Below, piece after piece: positions 24,390-33,161 of a stretch of DNA of 36,230 nt; position 1 is the first letter of the stretch; each line of letters starts with the position of its first letter. The stretch comes from Trinickia diaoshuihuensis (GTDB lineage Bacteria; Pseudomonadota; Gammaproteobacteria; Burkholderiales; Burkholderiaceae). The notes below the pieces were generated by a model. It made no database searches. It saw only the letters and a program-made list of their open reading frames with translations, and was not told the DNA's origin. The translations under genes were made by a program, and so were the position numbers. The stretch is from assembly GCF_003390925.1 (NCBI RefSeq), contig NZ_QUBS01000066.1:1-36230 (forward strand). The letters run 5' to 3'.

Positions 24390-24587
24390 CGGCTCGACAG
24401 AGAGCACGATGCCGCGACGCCGCGTTATACGGACGTCCTTGCATCGATGGGAGGGAGAGGGGCAACGGCTAGCAGGGACGCCGATTATGCGGCAGCCGGG
24501 GAGCAAAGATCGGAATAATGGCGTTGCCTGCCGCACGATGAGGCGCCCCCATCGAACAATCGACGGCGGGCGAACTCGCCGCGGCGA

Positions 24588-25055
24588 TTATTCGTCGCGG
24601 TGATCGGAGCCGTTCGTATCCGTGGACGGGTTGTTGTTTTGCAGCGTGCTGAACGGACGGCGGCGCCGCGTAACGACGACGGGGCCCTCGGAGGAACGGT
24701 GTTCCCCGCTCGAGGACGATCCATATCCTTCCCGCGGCTCGCGCGGCTCTCTCGATTCGCGGCCTTCGCGGGGCCCCGACCCGTCGCGCGGGCCATGACG
24801 TTCGCCGTAACCGCCGGGGCGCGGGCCGCGCGGACCGGGGCGCGTGCCGGTGTCGATCTGTATCGTCGAGATGGCGCGTTTGTAGATGCCTTGCAGCCCG
24901 ACGGGCGTACGCAGCATAACGAGGTATTGGTCGAACGACTCGATGCATCCCGTCAGGCGGATGCCGTTGACGAGATAGATTTCGACGCGCTTGCGCTCCT
25001 TGCGCGCGGCGTTCATGAAGTCGTTCTGCGGATGCGATTCGGACGGATTCGGCAT
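24588..25055 (-). CDS. hfq2: Hfq2, RNA chaperone with long charged tail
   Basis: This is a 155-residue Sm-like protein. The core, about residues 10-75, has Sm1 [20 protein letters not shown] and Sm2 [11 protein letters not shown]; most Hfq proteins read YKHA here. The tail of about 80 residues is rich in Arg, Gly, Pro, Glu and Ser ([23 protein letters not shown]) and looks disordered. Burkholderia species are known to carry a normal Hfq and a longer Hfq2, and this matches the second type. Hexamer formation and small-RNA binding are expected from the family. The start [13 protein letters not shown] aligns with other Hfq N-termini; the ribosome binding site is weak. Confidence 0.88.
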   Translation of the reverse strand: MPNPSESHPQNDFMNAARKERKRVEIYLVNGIRLTGCIESFDQYLVMLRTPVGLQGIYKRAISTIQIDTGTRPGPRGPRPGGYGERHGPRDGSGPREGRESREPREPREGYGSSSSGEHRSSEGPVVVTRRRRPFSTLQNNNPSTDTNGSDHRDE

Positions 25056-25421
25056 TGCGAGTACAGCAGCGACGGCTGCTCCACGGTTAGTTGGCGGCTG
25101 CGCGACGGTGCGCGCACGATTCACGATTGGCCGGGATTTTACCCCGGGCGCGCGAAGCGCGTATCGATTTGGCTGAGATCGTCCGTATACATGCGCCGCG
25201 GCGTCCTTTTTCGCCGATATTTCGCACTGCTCGGCCCGCATCTCTCAGTCCATCGCGCCGATGCGCGATACAGACGCTCTCGAAAAGCGGCATTTCCCAC
25301 GCACGTTTTCTTGAAGCGTTGTCTGCGTTGCCTATCACGAATGAAGAAAATTCGGACGGTATCGCGCCGTTCGCGCGTTGCCGCATTTGAGCGATTTTTC
25401 CTACCGACGAGCGAGCGGCCG
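25056..25421. other. divergent intergenic region, hfq2 / flavin oxidase
   Basis: This 366-base gap holds no convincing gene. It must carry divergent promoters for hfq2 (minus) and the oxidase (plus). Near 25133-25165 there are small GC-rich hairpins (CCGGG-N7-CCCGG and GCGC-GAA-GCGC) around a TAAAAT hexamer on the minus strand that could be a -10 element for hfq2. No operator was recognised. Confidence 0.4.
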
Positions 25422-27002
25422 ATGACGAGCGTGCGCCCCCCCAACCTGTCCGAAACGCGCTTTTTGCGGGCGTTGAGCGAATTGGCGTCGGTGGTTGGGG
25501 CGTCGAACGTGTACAGCGCGCCCGATCGTCTGCTCGACTATGCGGATCCGTTCGCGCCGCAACCGATGGCCGAGCATTTCGCCGCATCGGCCGCCGTCTT
25601 GCCGGGCTCGACCGATGACATCCGCGAGGTCTTGAAGATTGCGCGGGCGTATCGTTTGCCGCTCTGGCCCGTTTCGACGGGACGCAACTTCGCCTACGGC
25701 GGCGCGGCCCCGCGCTTGAGGGGCTCGGTCGTGCTCGACCTGAAGCGCATGAATCGCATCGTCGAAGTGAACGAGACGCTGGCTTATGCGCTCGTGGAAC
25801 CGGGCGTCACGTACTTCGACTTATATGCGCATTTGCGCCGGCATCGCATGAAGCTATGGGTCGACCCCGCCGCCGCGGGTTGGGGCAGCGTGCTCGGCAA
25901 CGCCCTGGAGCGGGGCTTCGGTTACACGGCGTACGGCGATCACGCGGCCAGCCAATGCGGTATGGAGGTCATGCTGGCGAGCGGCGAACTCGTGCGCACG
26001 GGGATGGGTGCGATCGAGATCGGTCGCGCGTGGCAGTTGTACAAGGCGGGGTTCGGCCCGTCGTACGATGCGATGTTCATGCAATCGAATTTCGGCATCG
26101 TCACGAAGCTGGGTCTCTGGCTCATGCCCGAGCCGCCCGCTTATCTGATGGCCCACGTGAAGCTGCCGCGCGAGCACGATCTCGAAGCGGCGGTGGATAC
26201 GCTCAGGCCGTTGAGGTTGAGCGAAATCATCCGCAATCATGCGGTGATCGAAGGCGCGATCCGTCATGCCGCGGGCGTGTCGGCGCGCGCCGATTGGTAC
26301 GAGGGAGCGGGGCCGTTACCGGAATCGGTCGTCGACGAGATTGTTTCGCGGCTTGGTATCGGACGCTGGAATGTTCACCTCGCGCTCTATGGCGAGCCCG
26401 ATATCGTCGACGCGCGCTGGCGCGCGGCCGAGCGGGCGTTCGCACGCGTGCCCGGTGCGCAAATCGAGGCGCGCCGGTACGCGGCCGGCGAGGTGCCGAA
26501 CGGCGGCGGCGAGGGGAACATGGCCGGCATCCCCGCGATGAGCGCCTTTCGCATGCTCGACTGGCGCGGCGGTGCGGGCGCGCATGTCGATTTCTCTCCG
26601 ATTTGTCCGTTCACGGGCGGCGACGCGATGCGGCAGTACTCCGTGGCGAAGGCGCGGCTGGCGGAATACGGATTCGACTATTACGGAGGGTTTACGGCCG
26701 GCGAGCGGTACTTGCACCATATCGTCGCGACCATTTTCGATCGGGACGATCCGAAGCAAACCGAGGCCGCAGCCGACTTGCAGCGCGTGCTGATGAGCGA
26801 TGCGCGTTCGGAGGGATACGGGGTGTATCGTACTCACTTGGCGACGATGGATTTCGCCGCTTCCCAATACGATTTCAACGACGGGGCGCTGTTGAGAATG
26901 TCCGAGACGATCAAGGACGCAGTGGATCCCGACGGCATTCTTGCGCCGGGAAAATCCGGCATTTGGCCTCGTGCTTGGCGAGCGAAACGTGGCGATGTCT
27001 GA
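25422..27002 (+). CDS. FAD-dependent oxidase/dehydrogenase, vanillyl-alcohol oxidase / 4-cresol dehydrogenase family
   Basis: This 526-residue flavoenzyme resembles VAO, eugenol oxidase and the PchF subunit of 4-cresol dehydrogenase. The FAD-binding PCMH domain has VLPGSTDDIREVLKIA, WPVSTGRNFAYGGAAP (Y92) and LERGFGYTAYGDHA. The cap domain is C-terminal, with GYGVYR (Y469-R470, the phenolate-binding pair of the family) and DPDGILAPGKSGI. At the site of the covalent Tyr in PchF the sequence is MLDWRGG, with no Tyr; nearby H388 in GAGAH fits VAO-type histidyl-FAD. An oxidase of para-substituted phenols is likely, but the substrate is unknown. There is no strong ribosome binding site. The next gene follows 30 bases later. 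Confidence 0.85.
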   Translation: MTSVRPPNLSETRFLRALSELASVVGASNVYSAPDRLLDYADPFAPQPMAEHFAASAAVLPGSTDDIREVLKIARAYRLPLWPVSTGRNFAYGGAAPRLRGSVVLDLKRMNRIVEVNETLAYALVEPGVTYFDLYAHLRRHRMKLWVDPAAAGWGSVLGNALERGFGYTAYGDHAASQCGMEVMLASGELVRTGMGAIEIGRAWQLYKAGFGPSYDAMFMQSNFGIVTKLGLWLMPEPPAYLMAHVKLPREHDLEAAVDTLRPLRLSEIIRNHAVIEGAIRHAAGVSARADWYEGAGPLPESVVDEIVSRLGIGRWNVHLALYGEPDIVDARWRAAERAFARVPGAQIEARRYAAGEVPNGGGEGNMAGIPAMSAFRMLDWRGGAGAHVDFSPICPFTGGDAMRQYSVAKARLAEYGFDYYGGFTAGERYLHHIVATIFDRDDPKQTEAAADLQRVLMSDARSEGYGVYRTHLATMDFAASQYDFNDGALLRMSETIKDAVDPDGILAPGKSGIWPRAWRAKRGDV

Positions 27003-27032
27003 GGGCGGTACGGCCTTGAAGGAATATCGGCG

Positions 27033-27446
27033 ATGGACCGGCGCACGTTTCTGACGGCGAGCTTGGCGGCGGCTGCCGGCTGGGCGTGGCCGCAGGCGTA
27101 TTGTCTTGCGGCTCCTTGCCGCGCATTCGAGCCCACGCTGTTCGTCGTCGATTCGGCGCTGCCGGGCAGCCGATCGTATATGACGTCGCAGTGCGGCGAG
27201 GGTGCGCGCTACCTCGCAGCCGGAAGCGATATGGGCGTTCTCTGGTACGAGCGGCTATGCGATTGGCGCGGGCCTGTGAAGGGGGTATTGCGTCCTTCGG
27301 ATTGCTTTGTGCTCCGAAACTTATCGCTCGCCGACGGCCGGGCCTGGCGTTCGATGGCGGCCGGCGCGGACGTGGGCGAGAGTTCCGCGTCGGCTAGGGT
27401 GCTCGCGTTCGAAATCGGCCCCATGTTGCGCGCGTCCCGGCTGTGA
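27033..27446 (+). CDS. small Tat-signal exported protein of unknown function
   Basis: This 137-residue protein starts MDRRTFLTASLAAAAGWAW, a twin-arginine-type signal (RRTFL) with a hydrophobic core, probably cleaved near CLAA. The mature part of about 110 residues has several Cys (PCRAF, SQCGEGARY, RLCDWRG, PSDCFVL) and no family that I recognise. A GAAGGA ribosome binding site precedes the ATG. It lies 30 bases downstream of the flavin oxidase, so the two are likely cotranscribed. A partner or electron-transfer role is possible, but no CxxCH haem motif is present. Confidence 0.7.
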   Translation: MDRRTFLTASLAAAAGWAWPQAYCLAAPCRAFEPTLFVVDSALPGSRSYMTSQCGEGARYLAAGSDMGVLWYERLCDWRGPVKGVLRPSDCFVLRNLSLADGRAWRSMAAGADVGESSASARVLAFEIGPMLRASRL

Positions 27447-27486
27447 CTGGGGCGCCGGGACGCGCCGGCCGAGGCACTCGGTCGAG

Positions 27487-29325
27487 TCAACCTGCGGCCG
27501 TCGTCGCGGCGGTACCGTCGGTGCCTGTGCCTGCCCCCACCGCGGGACGCAACTTGCCGAGCTTGGCGAGCTCCTCATCACGCAGCGCACGACGCAGTAT
27601 CTTGCCCACATTCGTTTGCGGCAATCCGTCGCGAAACTCAATCAGCTTAGGTATCTTGTAACCGGTCAAATGCTGGCGGCAGTGCTGCAAGATCTCGTCG
27701 CGCGTGAGTCCGGCCGCGCGCGGCACGATGAAAACCTTCACGCGTTCGCCTTGGGCTTCGTCGGGAATCCCGATGGCCGCGACTTCCCGCACGCCCGGGT
27801 GCATGGCGATGACGTCCTCGATTTCGCTCGGATAGACGTTAAAGCCCGACACCAGAATCATGTCCTTCTTGCGGTCGATGAGCTTGATAAAGCCCGCGCG
27901 GTCCATGATGCCGATGTCGCCCGTGGCGAGCCAACCGTCGGCATCGAGTACCTTCGCCGTTTCGTCGGGCCGCATCCAATAGCCCTTCATCACTTGTGGC
28001 CCCTTCACGCACAGTTCGCCGGCCTCGCCGATGCCGGCCCATGTGCCGTCTTCCTTGCGAAAGCGCACGAGCGTCGAGGGCGCGGGCAAGCCCACGGAAC
28101 CATCGAATTCGCGCAAATGCTTTAGATCCACGGGGTTCAACGCGACGATCGGCGAGCACTCGGTGAGGCCGTAGCCTTCGACGATCGGCTTTCCCGTCAC
28201 GGCTTTGAACCGCTCGGCGACCGCTCGCTGCGTCGCCATCCCGCCGGCCATCGCGAGTTTCAAATTGGAAAAGTCGCGTTTGCAGAACTCTTCGTTATCG
28301 AGAAATGCCTTGTACAGCGTGTTGATCGCGAGGATGCCGGAGAACGTCTGATTGCGCAAAATTCGCATGACGCGCTTCATGTCGCGCGGATTGGCAATCA
28401 GAATGTTGCGGCCGCCAAGGCCGAGGAAGATCAATCCGTTCACTGTCAGCGAGAGGATGTGATAGAGCGGCAGCGGTGTCAGCACCGTCTCGACATCGCC
28501 GCTCAATTGGCTTTCCGCCCAAGCCTTGGCTTGCAGCAAATTGGCGACGATGTTGCGATGCGTGAGCATCGCGCCCTTCGCGACGCCGGTCGTGCCACCC
28601 GTATATTGGAGAAACGCCAAGTCGTCGTGCGTCACGGCAATCGGCGTGAAGGTGGACTTGGCGCCCAGCGCGAGCGCCGCGCGCAATCGCACCGCGTTCG
28701 GCAGGCGATAGGCGGGCACCATTTTTTCGACGTGCTTGAGGACGAAATTCAGCGCGCGTCCCTTCGCATTGATCGTCTCACCCAGCAGATCGCCCAACGC
28801 CGTCACGACGATATGTTCGATAGCGGTGCCCGGCAACGCTTGCTCGAGCGTTTTCGCGAAATTCTCGAAAACGACGATCGCCTTCGCGCCGCTGTCCTTC
28901 AGTTGATGCGCGAGCTCGCGCGGCGTATAGAGCGGATTGATGTTGACGACGACGGCGCCGGCCTTTAGAGCTCCGAACAAAGAGATCGGATATTGAAAAG
29001 TATTGGGCAGCATGATGGCGACGCGGTCGCCGCGCTCGATGCCGATCCCTTGCAGATAGGCCGCGAACGCGGTGGCCTTGCGTGCGAGCGTGTCGTACGA
29101 CATTTCGGAGCCGATGCTGACGAATGCGGTTCTCCCTCGAAATCGAGACGTGCATTCGTCGAAGAAGTGAGCGACCGACGCATATTGACCGACATCGATT
29201 TCACGTGGGACGTCGGGCGGATACGAGGCATACCAGACGCCGTCCGTATTGGGCGCATCGAGGGGCGTTCGGCCGAGCGCGCCTAACGCGTCGGATGCCG
29301 TCTGCGGGGCAACGGGTTGATCCAT
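27487..29325 (-). CDS. fadD: long-chain acyl-CoA synthetase
   Basis: This 612-residue AMP-forming ligase activates fatty acids with ATP and CoA for beta-oxidation. The P-loop is YTGGTTGVAKGAMLTHRN. Later motifs are VEGYGLTECSP, DGWLATGDIG, DRKKDMILVSGFNVYP and the catalytic Lys region TNVGKILRR. The C-terminal tail is Gly/Thr/Ala-rich. The start MDQPVAPQTA was chosen because GGGAGAG lies upstream; a 65-residue open extension is rejected. It is the last gene of the TetR-fadE-fadD cluster, 97 bases after fadE. A small hairpin (CCGAG-GCA-CTCGG, 27469-27481) lies after the stop without a U-run. Confidence 0.94.
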   Translation of the reverse strand: MDQPVAPQTASDALGALGRTPLDAPNTDGVWYASYPPDVPREIDVGQYASVAHFFDECTSRFRGRTAFVSIGSEMSYDTLARKATAFAAYLQGIGIERGDRVAIMLPNTFQYPISLFGALKAGAVVVNINPLYTPRELAHQLKDSGAKAIVVFENFAKTLEQALPGTAIEHIVVTALGDLLGETINAKGRALNFVLKHVEKMVPAYRLPNAVRLRAALALGAKSTFTPIAVTHDDLAFLQYTGGTTGVAKGAMLTHRNIVANLLQAKAWAESQLSGDVETVLTPLPLYHILSLTVNGLIFLGLGGRNILIANPRDMKRVMRILRNQTFSGILAINTLYKAFLDNEEFCKRDFSNLKLAMAGGMATQRAVAERFKAVTGKPIVEGYGLTECSPIVALNPVDLKHLREFDGSVGLPAPSTLVRFRKEDGTWAGIGEAGELCVKGPQVMKGYWMRPDETAKVLDADGWLATGDIGIMDRAGFIKLIDRKKDMILVSGFNVYPSEIEDVIAMHPGVREVAAIGIPDEAQGERVKVFIVPRAAGLTRDEILQHCRQHLTGYKIPKLIEFRDGLPQTNVGKILRRALRDEELAKLGKLRPAVGAGTGTDGTAATTAAG

Positions 29326-29422
29326 ATTGTTCTCTCCCTGGGTTGTCGACGCCGCGACGATCCAGGCGGCATGCCTGCGTATGCCGCGGCGATCAAAACC
29401 GATCGAGACGATCGGCGCTGAT

Positions 29423-31981
29423 TCAAAGATCGGCGCGTGCGGGCGCGCCGGTCGGCCGCTCGCCGCCGCGTCCGGGCGGCGGTTCAGCGCCCGCATCATG
29501 CGCGGCTTGTGAGCCGGCACCGGGCTCGCTTACGGAGCGATCGAAATCGGTGGGGAAATCGTCGACGCGAATCAACGCGGCGCCGTCGCGTGCATAGCGA
29601 TCGAGTAACGCGTGCTCGCGTGGCTCGATCCAGCCGCGCTCCTCGGCGATACGCGCCCACAGCGGCAATTCGGCCAAGCTTTGAGGCATCGGGCGCGCAT
29701 GGCCGCTGCGCACGGCGTCGCGTAGTCTCGCCTCGATTTCGGCCACTTGTTGAGCGAGTTCGAGCAACCGCTCGCCGCAAGCGATCGGATCGTTCGAATC
29801 GGGTTGCGCGGGCACGTGCGAATCGGCGAGCAACCGTTCGCGCGCTTCGCACGGCGTTTGCAAAATCAGTGCGATCGTGCTGACGAGTCCGTCGGAAGGC
29901 GGCCGATGGCGCAATCCGAACGGGAAGGCGAGCGCGCGGATAAGCCCGGCCGCGAATCGATTCGGATAGTTCGCGAAGAGCCCCTCGAATGCCTGCTCGG
30001 CCTTGACCAGCGCATCCTTGACGCCCCATCGAACGAACGGCAGGTCCTCGGGGTGAGCGCCTTCGTCTTCGAACCGCTTCAGCGTGGCCGACATCAGCAC
30101 GAGTTGCGACAGGACGTCGCCCAGGCGTGCCGATAACCGCTCGCGCCGCTTCAACGCGCCGCCGAGCAACAACATCGACGCATCGGCCACGAAAGCGAAC
30201 GCGATGCACGCGCGCGTGACCGCCCGATAGTAGTTGGCCAGCGCGGGGCTTGCGCCGGACGGTTTCTTCAGAAACGCGCCGCACGTGATGCCGTGCACGA
30301 AGCTGCGCAGCGCGTTCGACGCGAAAAACGCCGCGTGCCGGAACAGCGCATGGTCGAACGCGATCAGCGCACGTTCGTCGTCATCGTCGCGCGCGGCTGT
30401 CATCTCTTTGAGCAAATACGGATGGCAACGTATCGAACCCTGTCCGAAGATGATGAGCGAGCGCGTAAGAATATTGGCGCCTTCGACTGTGATCGAGATC
30501 GGCAATTGCTGGTAGGCACGCGCGAGAAAATTCGACGGCCCCATGCAAATGCCCTTGCCACCGGCGATATCCATGGCATCGTTGATGACCTGGCGCGATC
30601 GCTCGGTCACGTGATACTTGGCGATCGCCGACAGCACGGCGGGCTTCTCCCCGAGATCGACCGCCTGCGCGCAGAGCCGGCGCATCGCATCCATGACGTA
30701 GAGATTGCCGCCCATGCGGCCGAGCGCTTCGTGAATGCCTTCGAACTTGCCGATCGGCGTTTTGAACTGACGGCGCAGTGCCGCATAGGCGCTGGTGCCG
30801 CGCACCGCGAGCTTGGCCGTGCCGACGCCGGCCGAGGGCAGCGAGATTGCCCGGCCCGCCGCGAGGCATTCCATCAGCATGCGCCAGCCGTTACCGACTT
30901 GCGCGGCCCCCCCGATCACCCAATCGATCGGAATGAAGACGTCCTTGCCCGAGGTTGGCCCGTTTTGAAAAACCGCGTTCAGCGGCCAATGACGGCGGCC
31001 GATGATGACGCCCGGGTGCGAGGTCGGAATCAACGCGCACGTGATGCCGGGCTCGTCGTCGCTCCCGAGCAAATGCTGCGGATCGCGAACGCGAAACGCC
31101 AAACCGAGCACGGTGGCGATCGGGGCCAGCGTGATATAGCGCTTGTCCCAGCTCACGCGAAAGCCTAGCGTTTCGCGGCCTTCGAATTCGCCTTTGCAGA
31201 CGATGCCGGTATCGGGAATGGCCGCCGCATCCGAACCGGCATAGGGGCTCGTCAGCGCGAAACATGGTATTTCCTCGCCGCGTGCGAGACGCGGCAGGTA
31301 GTACGCCTTTTGCGCCTCGGTGCCGTAGTGCAGCAGCAATTCGGCGGGGCCCAGCGAGTTAGGGACCATGACCGACACCGTGGCGGCGGAGCAGCGCGAC
31401 GCGAGTTTCATGACCACTTGCGAGTGTGCGTAGGCGCTGAACCCTTTGCCGCCATGATCCCGATCGATGATCATGCCGACGAAGCCTTGTTGCTTGAGGT
31501 AGCGCCAGGCCCGCGGCGAAAGATCCTGCCAATGGGCGGTGGTCTCCCAATCGTTGGCGAGTTCGGCGAGCGTCGCGCATTCGCGATCGACGAACGCTCG
31601 CTCCTCGTCGGACAGCAGCGGCGGCCCATGCGCGAGCAAGGTATCCCAGTCCGGCCGCCCCGTGAACAATTCGGCATCCCACCACACCGTGCCGGCCTCG
31701 ATCGCATCGCGCTCCGTCGGCGACATATCGGGCAATGCACTTCGGAAGAGTGCAAGCACGTGCCGGCTGACGAGCGCTCGACGCAAGGGCGTCAAAGCCA
31801 GAATCAACGCGGGGACGACGAGCGCGATGCCGAGCACGGCGCACGCGGCGATGCCAGCCGCGTCCGTCAGCGCGACGGTGGCGAGCCAGACGCAGAGCGT
31901 ACCCAGCCACCACAGTGCGGCGGCCTCGGTATAGATCAGGATCGCGCCCGCGACGGCGAGCGCCACGACGAGCCATGCCAT
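29423..31981 (-). CDS. fadE: acyl-CoA dehydrogenase FadE
   Basis: This 852-residue protein compares with about 814 in E. coli FadE. Two or three N-terminal hydrophobic segments (MAWLVVALAVAGAILIYTEA and following) are followed by the FAD acyl-CoA dehydrogenase core. Core motifs are FALTSPYAGSDAAAI, WDKRYITLAPIATVLGLAF and AYAALRRQFKTPIGKFEGI, then VEGANILTRSLIIFGQGSIR. A C-terminal DUF1974-type extension ends in a low-complexity Pro/Gly/Ala tail. It catalyses the first oxidation of acyl-CoA in beta-oxidation. The start at 31981 has AAGGAA upstream. The TetR regulator stop is 37 bases away. Confidence 0.94.
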   Translation of the reverse strand: MAWLVVALAVAGAILIYTEAAALWWLGTLCVWLATVALTDAAGIAACAVLGIALVVPALILALTPLRRALVSRHVLALFRSALPDMSPTERDAIEAGTVWWDAELFTGRPDWDTLLAHGPPLLSDEERAFVDRECATLAELANDWETTAHWQDLSPRAWRYLKQQGFVGMIIDRDHGGKGFSAYAHSQVVMKLASRCSAATVSVMVPNSLGPAELLLHYGTEAQKAYYLPRLARGEEIPCFALTSPYAGSDAAAIPDTGIVCKGEFEGRETLGFRVSWDKRYITLAPIATVLGLAFRVRDPQHLLGSDDEPGITCALIPTSHPGVIIGRRHWPLNAVFQNGPTSGKDVFIPIDWVIGGAAQVGNGWRMLMECLAAGRAISLPSAGVGTAKLAVRGTSAYAALRRQFKTPIGKFEGIHEALGRMGGNLYVMDAMRRLCAQAVDLGEKPAVLSAIAKYHVTERSRQVINDAMDIAGGKGICMGPSNFLARAYQQLPISITVEGANILTRSLIIFGQGSIRCHPYLLKEMTAARDDDDERALIAFDHALFRHAAFFASNALRSFVHGITCGAFLKKPSGASPALANYYRAVTRACIAFAFVADASMLLLGGALKRRERLSARLGDVLSQLVLMSATLKRFEDEGAHPEDLPFVRWGVKDALVKAEQAFEGLFANYPNRFAAGLIRALAFPFGLRHRPPSDGLVSTIALILQTPCEARERLLADSHVPAQPDSNDPIACGERLLELAQQVAEIEARLRDAVRSGHARPMPQSLAELPLWARIAEERGWIEPREHALLDRYARDGAALIRVDDFPTDFDRSVSEPGAGSQAAHDAGAEPPPGRGGERPTGAPARADL

Positions 31982-32018
31982 TGAGCGTTCCTTGCGAGCG
32001 GCGCGCGCGCCTTGCCTT

Positions 32019-32918
32019 TTAGAGTGCGGGACGCACGCCTTCCTGCAGTTGCGCGGGGGGCGTGCCGGCGGCCTGCAGCTTCGATGCCGCGATGAGCGGC
32101 GAGGGCGCGGTCTCGCCCGCGCGGTCGGGCTCATCCGGGTCGGAGACGCCCCGGCCGGACAGCGGTGCGTCGAGCGGGCCGCAAGCGCTGATGCCCTGGG
32201 CGGCATCGCAACCGTCGCCCGCATCGCCGAGCACGGCGGCGAATGCGGCGAGCTGAGCCGCATCGGGCAGCGGCGCTTTGAGCGCCGCCACCATGAGCGA
32301 CGCGAGCCGCGCGATCAGATGCAAATCGCTGATCGTTTGCCCTTTCGAGAACTCGGCGATGAGGCTATCGGTGTCGGCGCCCGCGAGGACGCCCGAGAGT
32401 GCGCCGATCGCGAAGTGCAGCCGCCAGCCCAGTTCCTCGCGCGGCAAATGCGGCAATGCGCGCTGAAACGCGTCGAAGAACCGCTCCGCCACATCGGCGT
32501 AATGCCCGTTGAGGAAATCGTGAATGAACGCCGAAGGATCCGTGTAGGCGCGGCCGAGCAAGCGTAGAAACGCGGGCCCTCCGGCGCGCGTATCGCGCGA
32601 CAGGCGCAGGGCCGGGATGAACATGGCCCCCAGTACGTGCTCGCAGGTCAAGCGATCGTCGAGTTGTGCGTTGAATCGGTCGAGCAACTTCAATCGTTCG
32701 ACATTCAACTTATCGAGCCGCCGCGAGAGCATCGCGTGGATCAGCGCTTCCTTGCTCCCGAAATGGTAGTTGACTGCTGCGAGATTGACGTCGGCGCGCG
32801 AGGTGATCTGTCGCAACGACATGGCCTCGTAGCCGCATTCGATGAAGATGTCTTCGGCCGCGTCGAGAATGCGTGCCTTCGTGTCGCCGGTGCTCCGGCT
32901 CGATGTCCGATTTGCCAT
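32019..32918 (-). CDS. TetR-family regulator, PsrA-like, upstream of fadE
   Basis: This 299-residue protein has an N-terminal TetR helix-turn-helix: ARILDAAEDIFIECGYEAMSLRQITSRADVNLAAVNYHFGSKEAL. The C-terminal domain resembles PsrA and related fatty-acid-responsive regulators (AFLRLLGRAYTDPSAFIHDFL). The last 75 residues or so are low-complexity and make it longer than usual (about 230 in PsrA). It is the first gene of a cluster with fadE and fadD, so it probably represses beta-oxidation genes until long-chain acyl-CoA is present (inference). GGGAGG precedes the ATG. An inverted repeat at 32959-32976 is a possible operator. Confidence 0.87.
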   Translation of the reverse strand: MANRTSSRSTGDTKARILDAAEDIFIECGYEAMSLRQITSRADVNLAAVNYHFGSKEALIHAMLSRRLDKLNVERLKLLDRFNAQLDDRLTCEHVLGAMFIPALRLSRDTRAGGPAFLRLLGRAYTDPSAFIHDFLNGHYADVAERFFDAFQRALPHLPREELGWRLHFAIGALSGVLAGADTDSLIAEFSKGQTISDLHLIARLASLMVAALKAPLPDAAQLAAFAAVLGDAGDGCDAAQGISACGPLDAPLSGRGVSDPDEPDRAGETAPSPLIAASKLQAAGTPPAQLQEGVRPAL

Positions 32919-32958
32919 GTGCGCCTCCCATGCCGGTTACCCGGCCGCGAACAAGCGA

Positions 32959-32976
32959 TTCAAGTCTCTGATTGAA
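32959..32976. promoter_or_regulatory. candidate TetR operator upstream of the fad cluster
   Basis: TTCAA-N8-TTGAA forms an 18-base inverted repeat 41-58 bases upstream of the TetR gene, in an unusually AT-rich stretch that probably holds the promoter. Partial outer symmetry (AAGC / GCTT) extends it. The size suits a TetR dimer. Confidence 0.4.
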
Positions 32977-33104
32977 ATTTGCTTATTTTTAGCACGATAA
33001 AAACGGGAAGAAATCGCGGCAAGCGTTGTTTATCGATGGACTCCTCTAGAGCGCGCCCAAGAGTCGAATCGCGCTGCGGCGCAGCAGATCAAGCATAGTA
33101 CGGG

Positions 33105-33143
33105 GGCGGAAAGGAAGAAAGGCGCCGGGGCGCCTTTCTTTTG
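33105..33143 (-). terminator. intrinsic terminator after the MFS gene
   Basis: AGAAAGGCGCC (33116-33126) pairs with GGCGCCTTTCT (33129-33139), an 11-bp stem with a short loop. On the minus strand it is followed by TTCCTTTCC. It lies about 20 bases beyond the MFS stop codon. The plus strand side also has a T-rich run, so it may work in both directions. Confidence 0.7.
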
Positions 33144-33161
33144 CTGCTTAGCAGTGAACAA

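Noticed and set aside
30293-31168. Plus-strand frame opposite fadE
   Set aside because: Antisense shadow; composition is Arg/Asp/Ala-rich and FadE motifs on the other strand are unambiguous.
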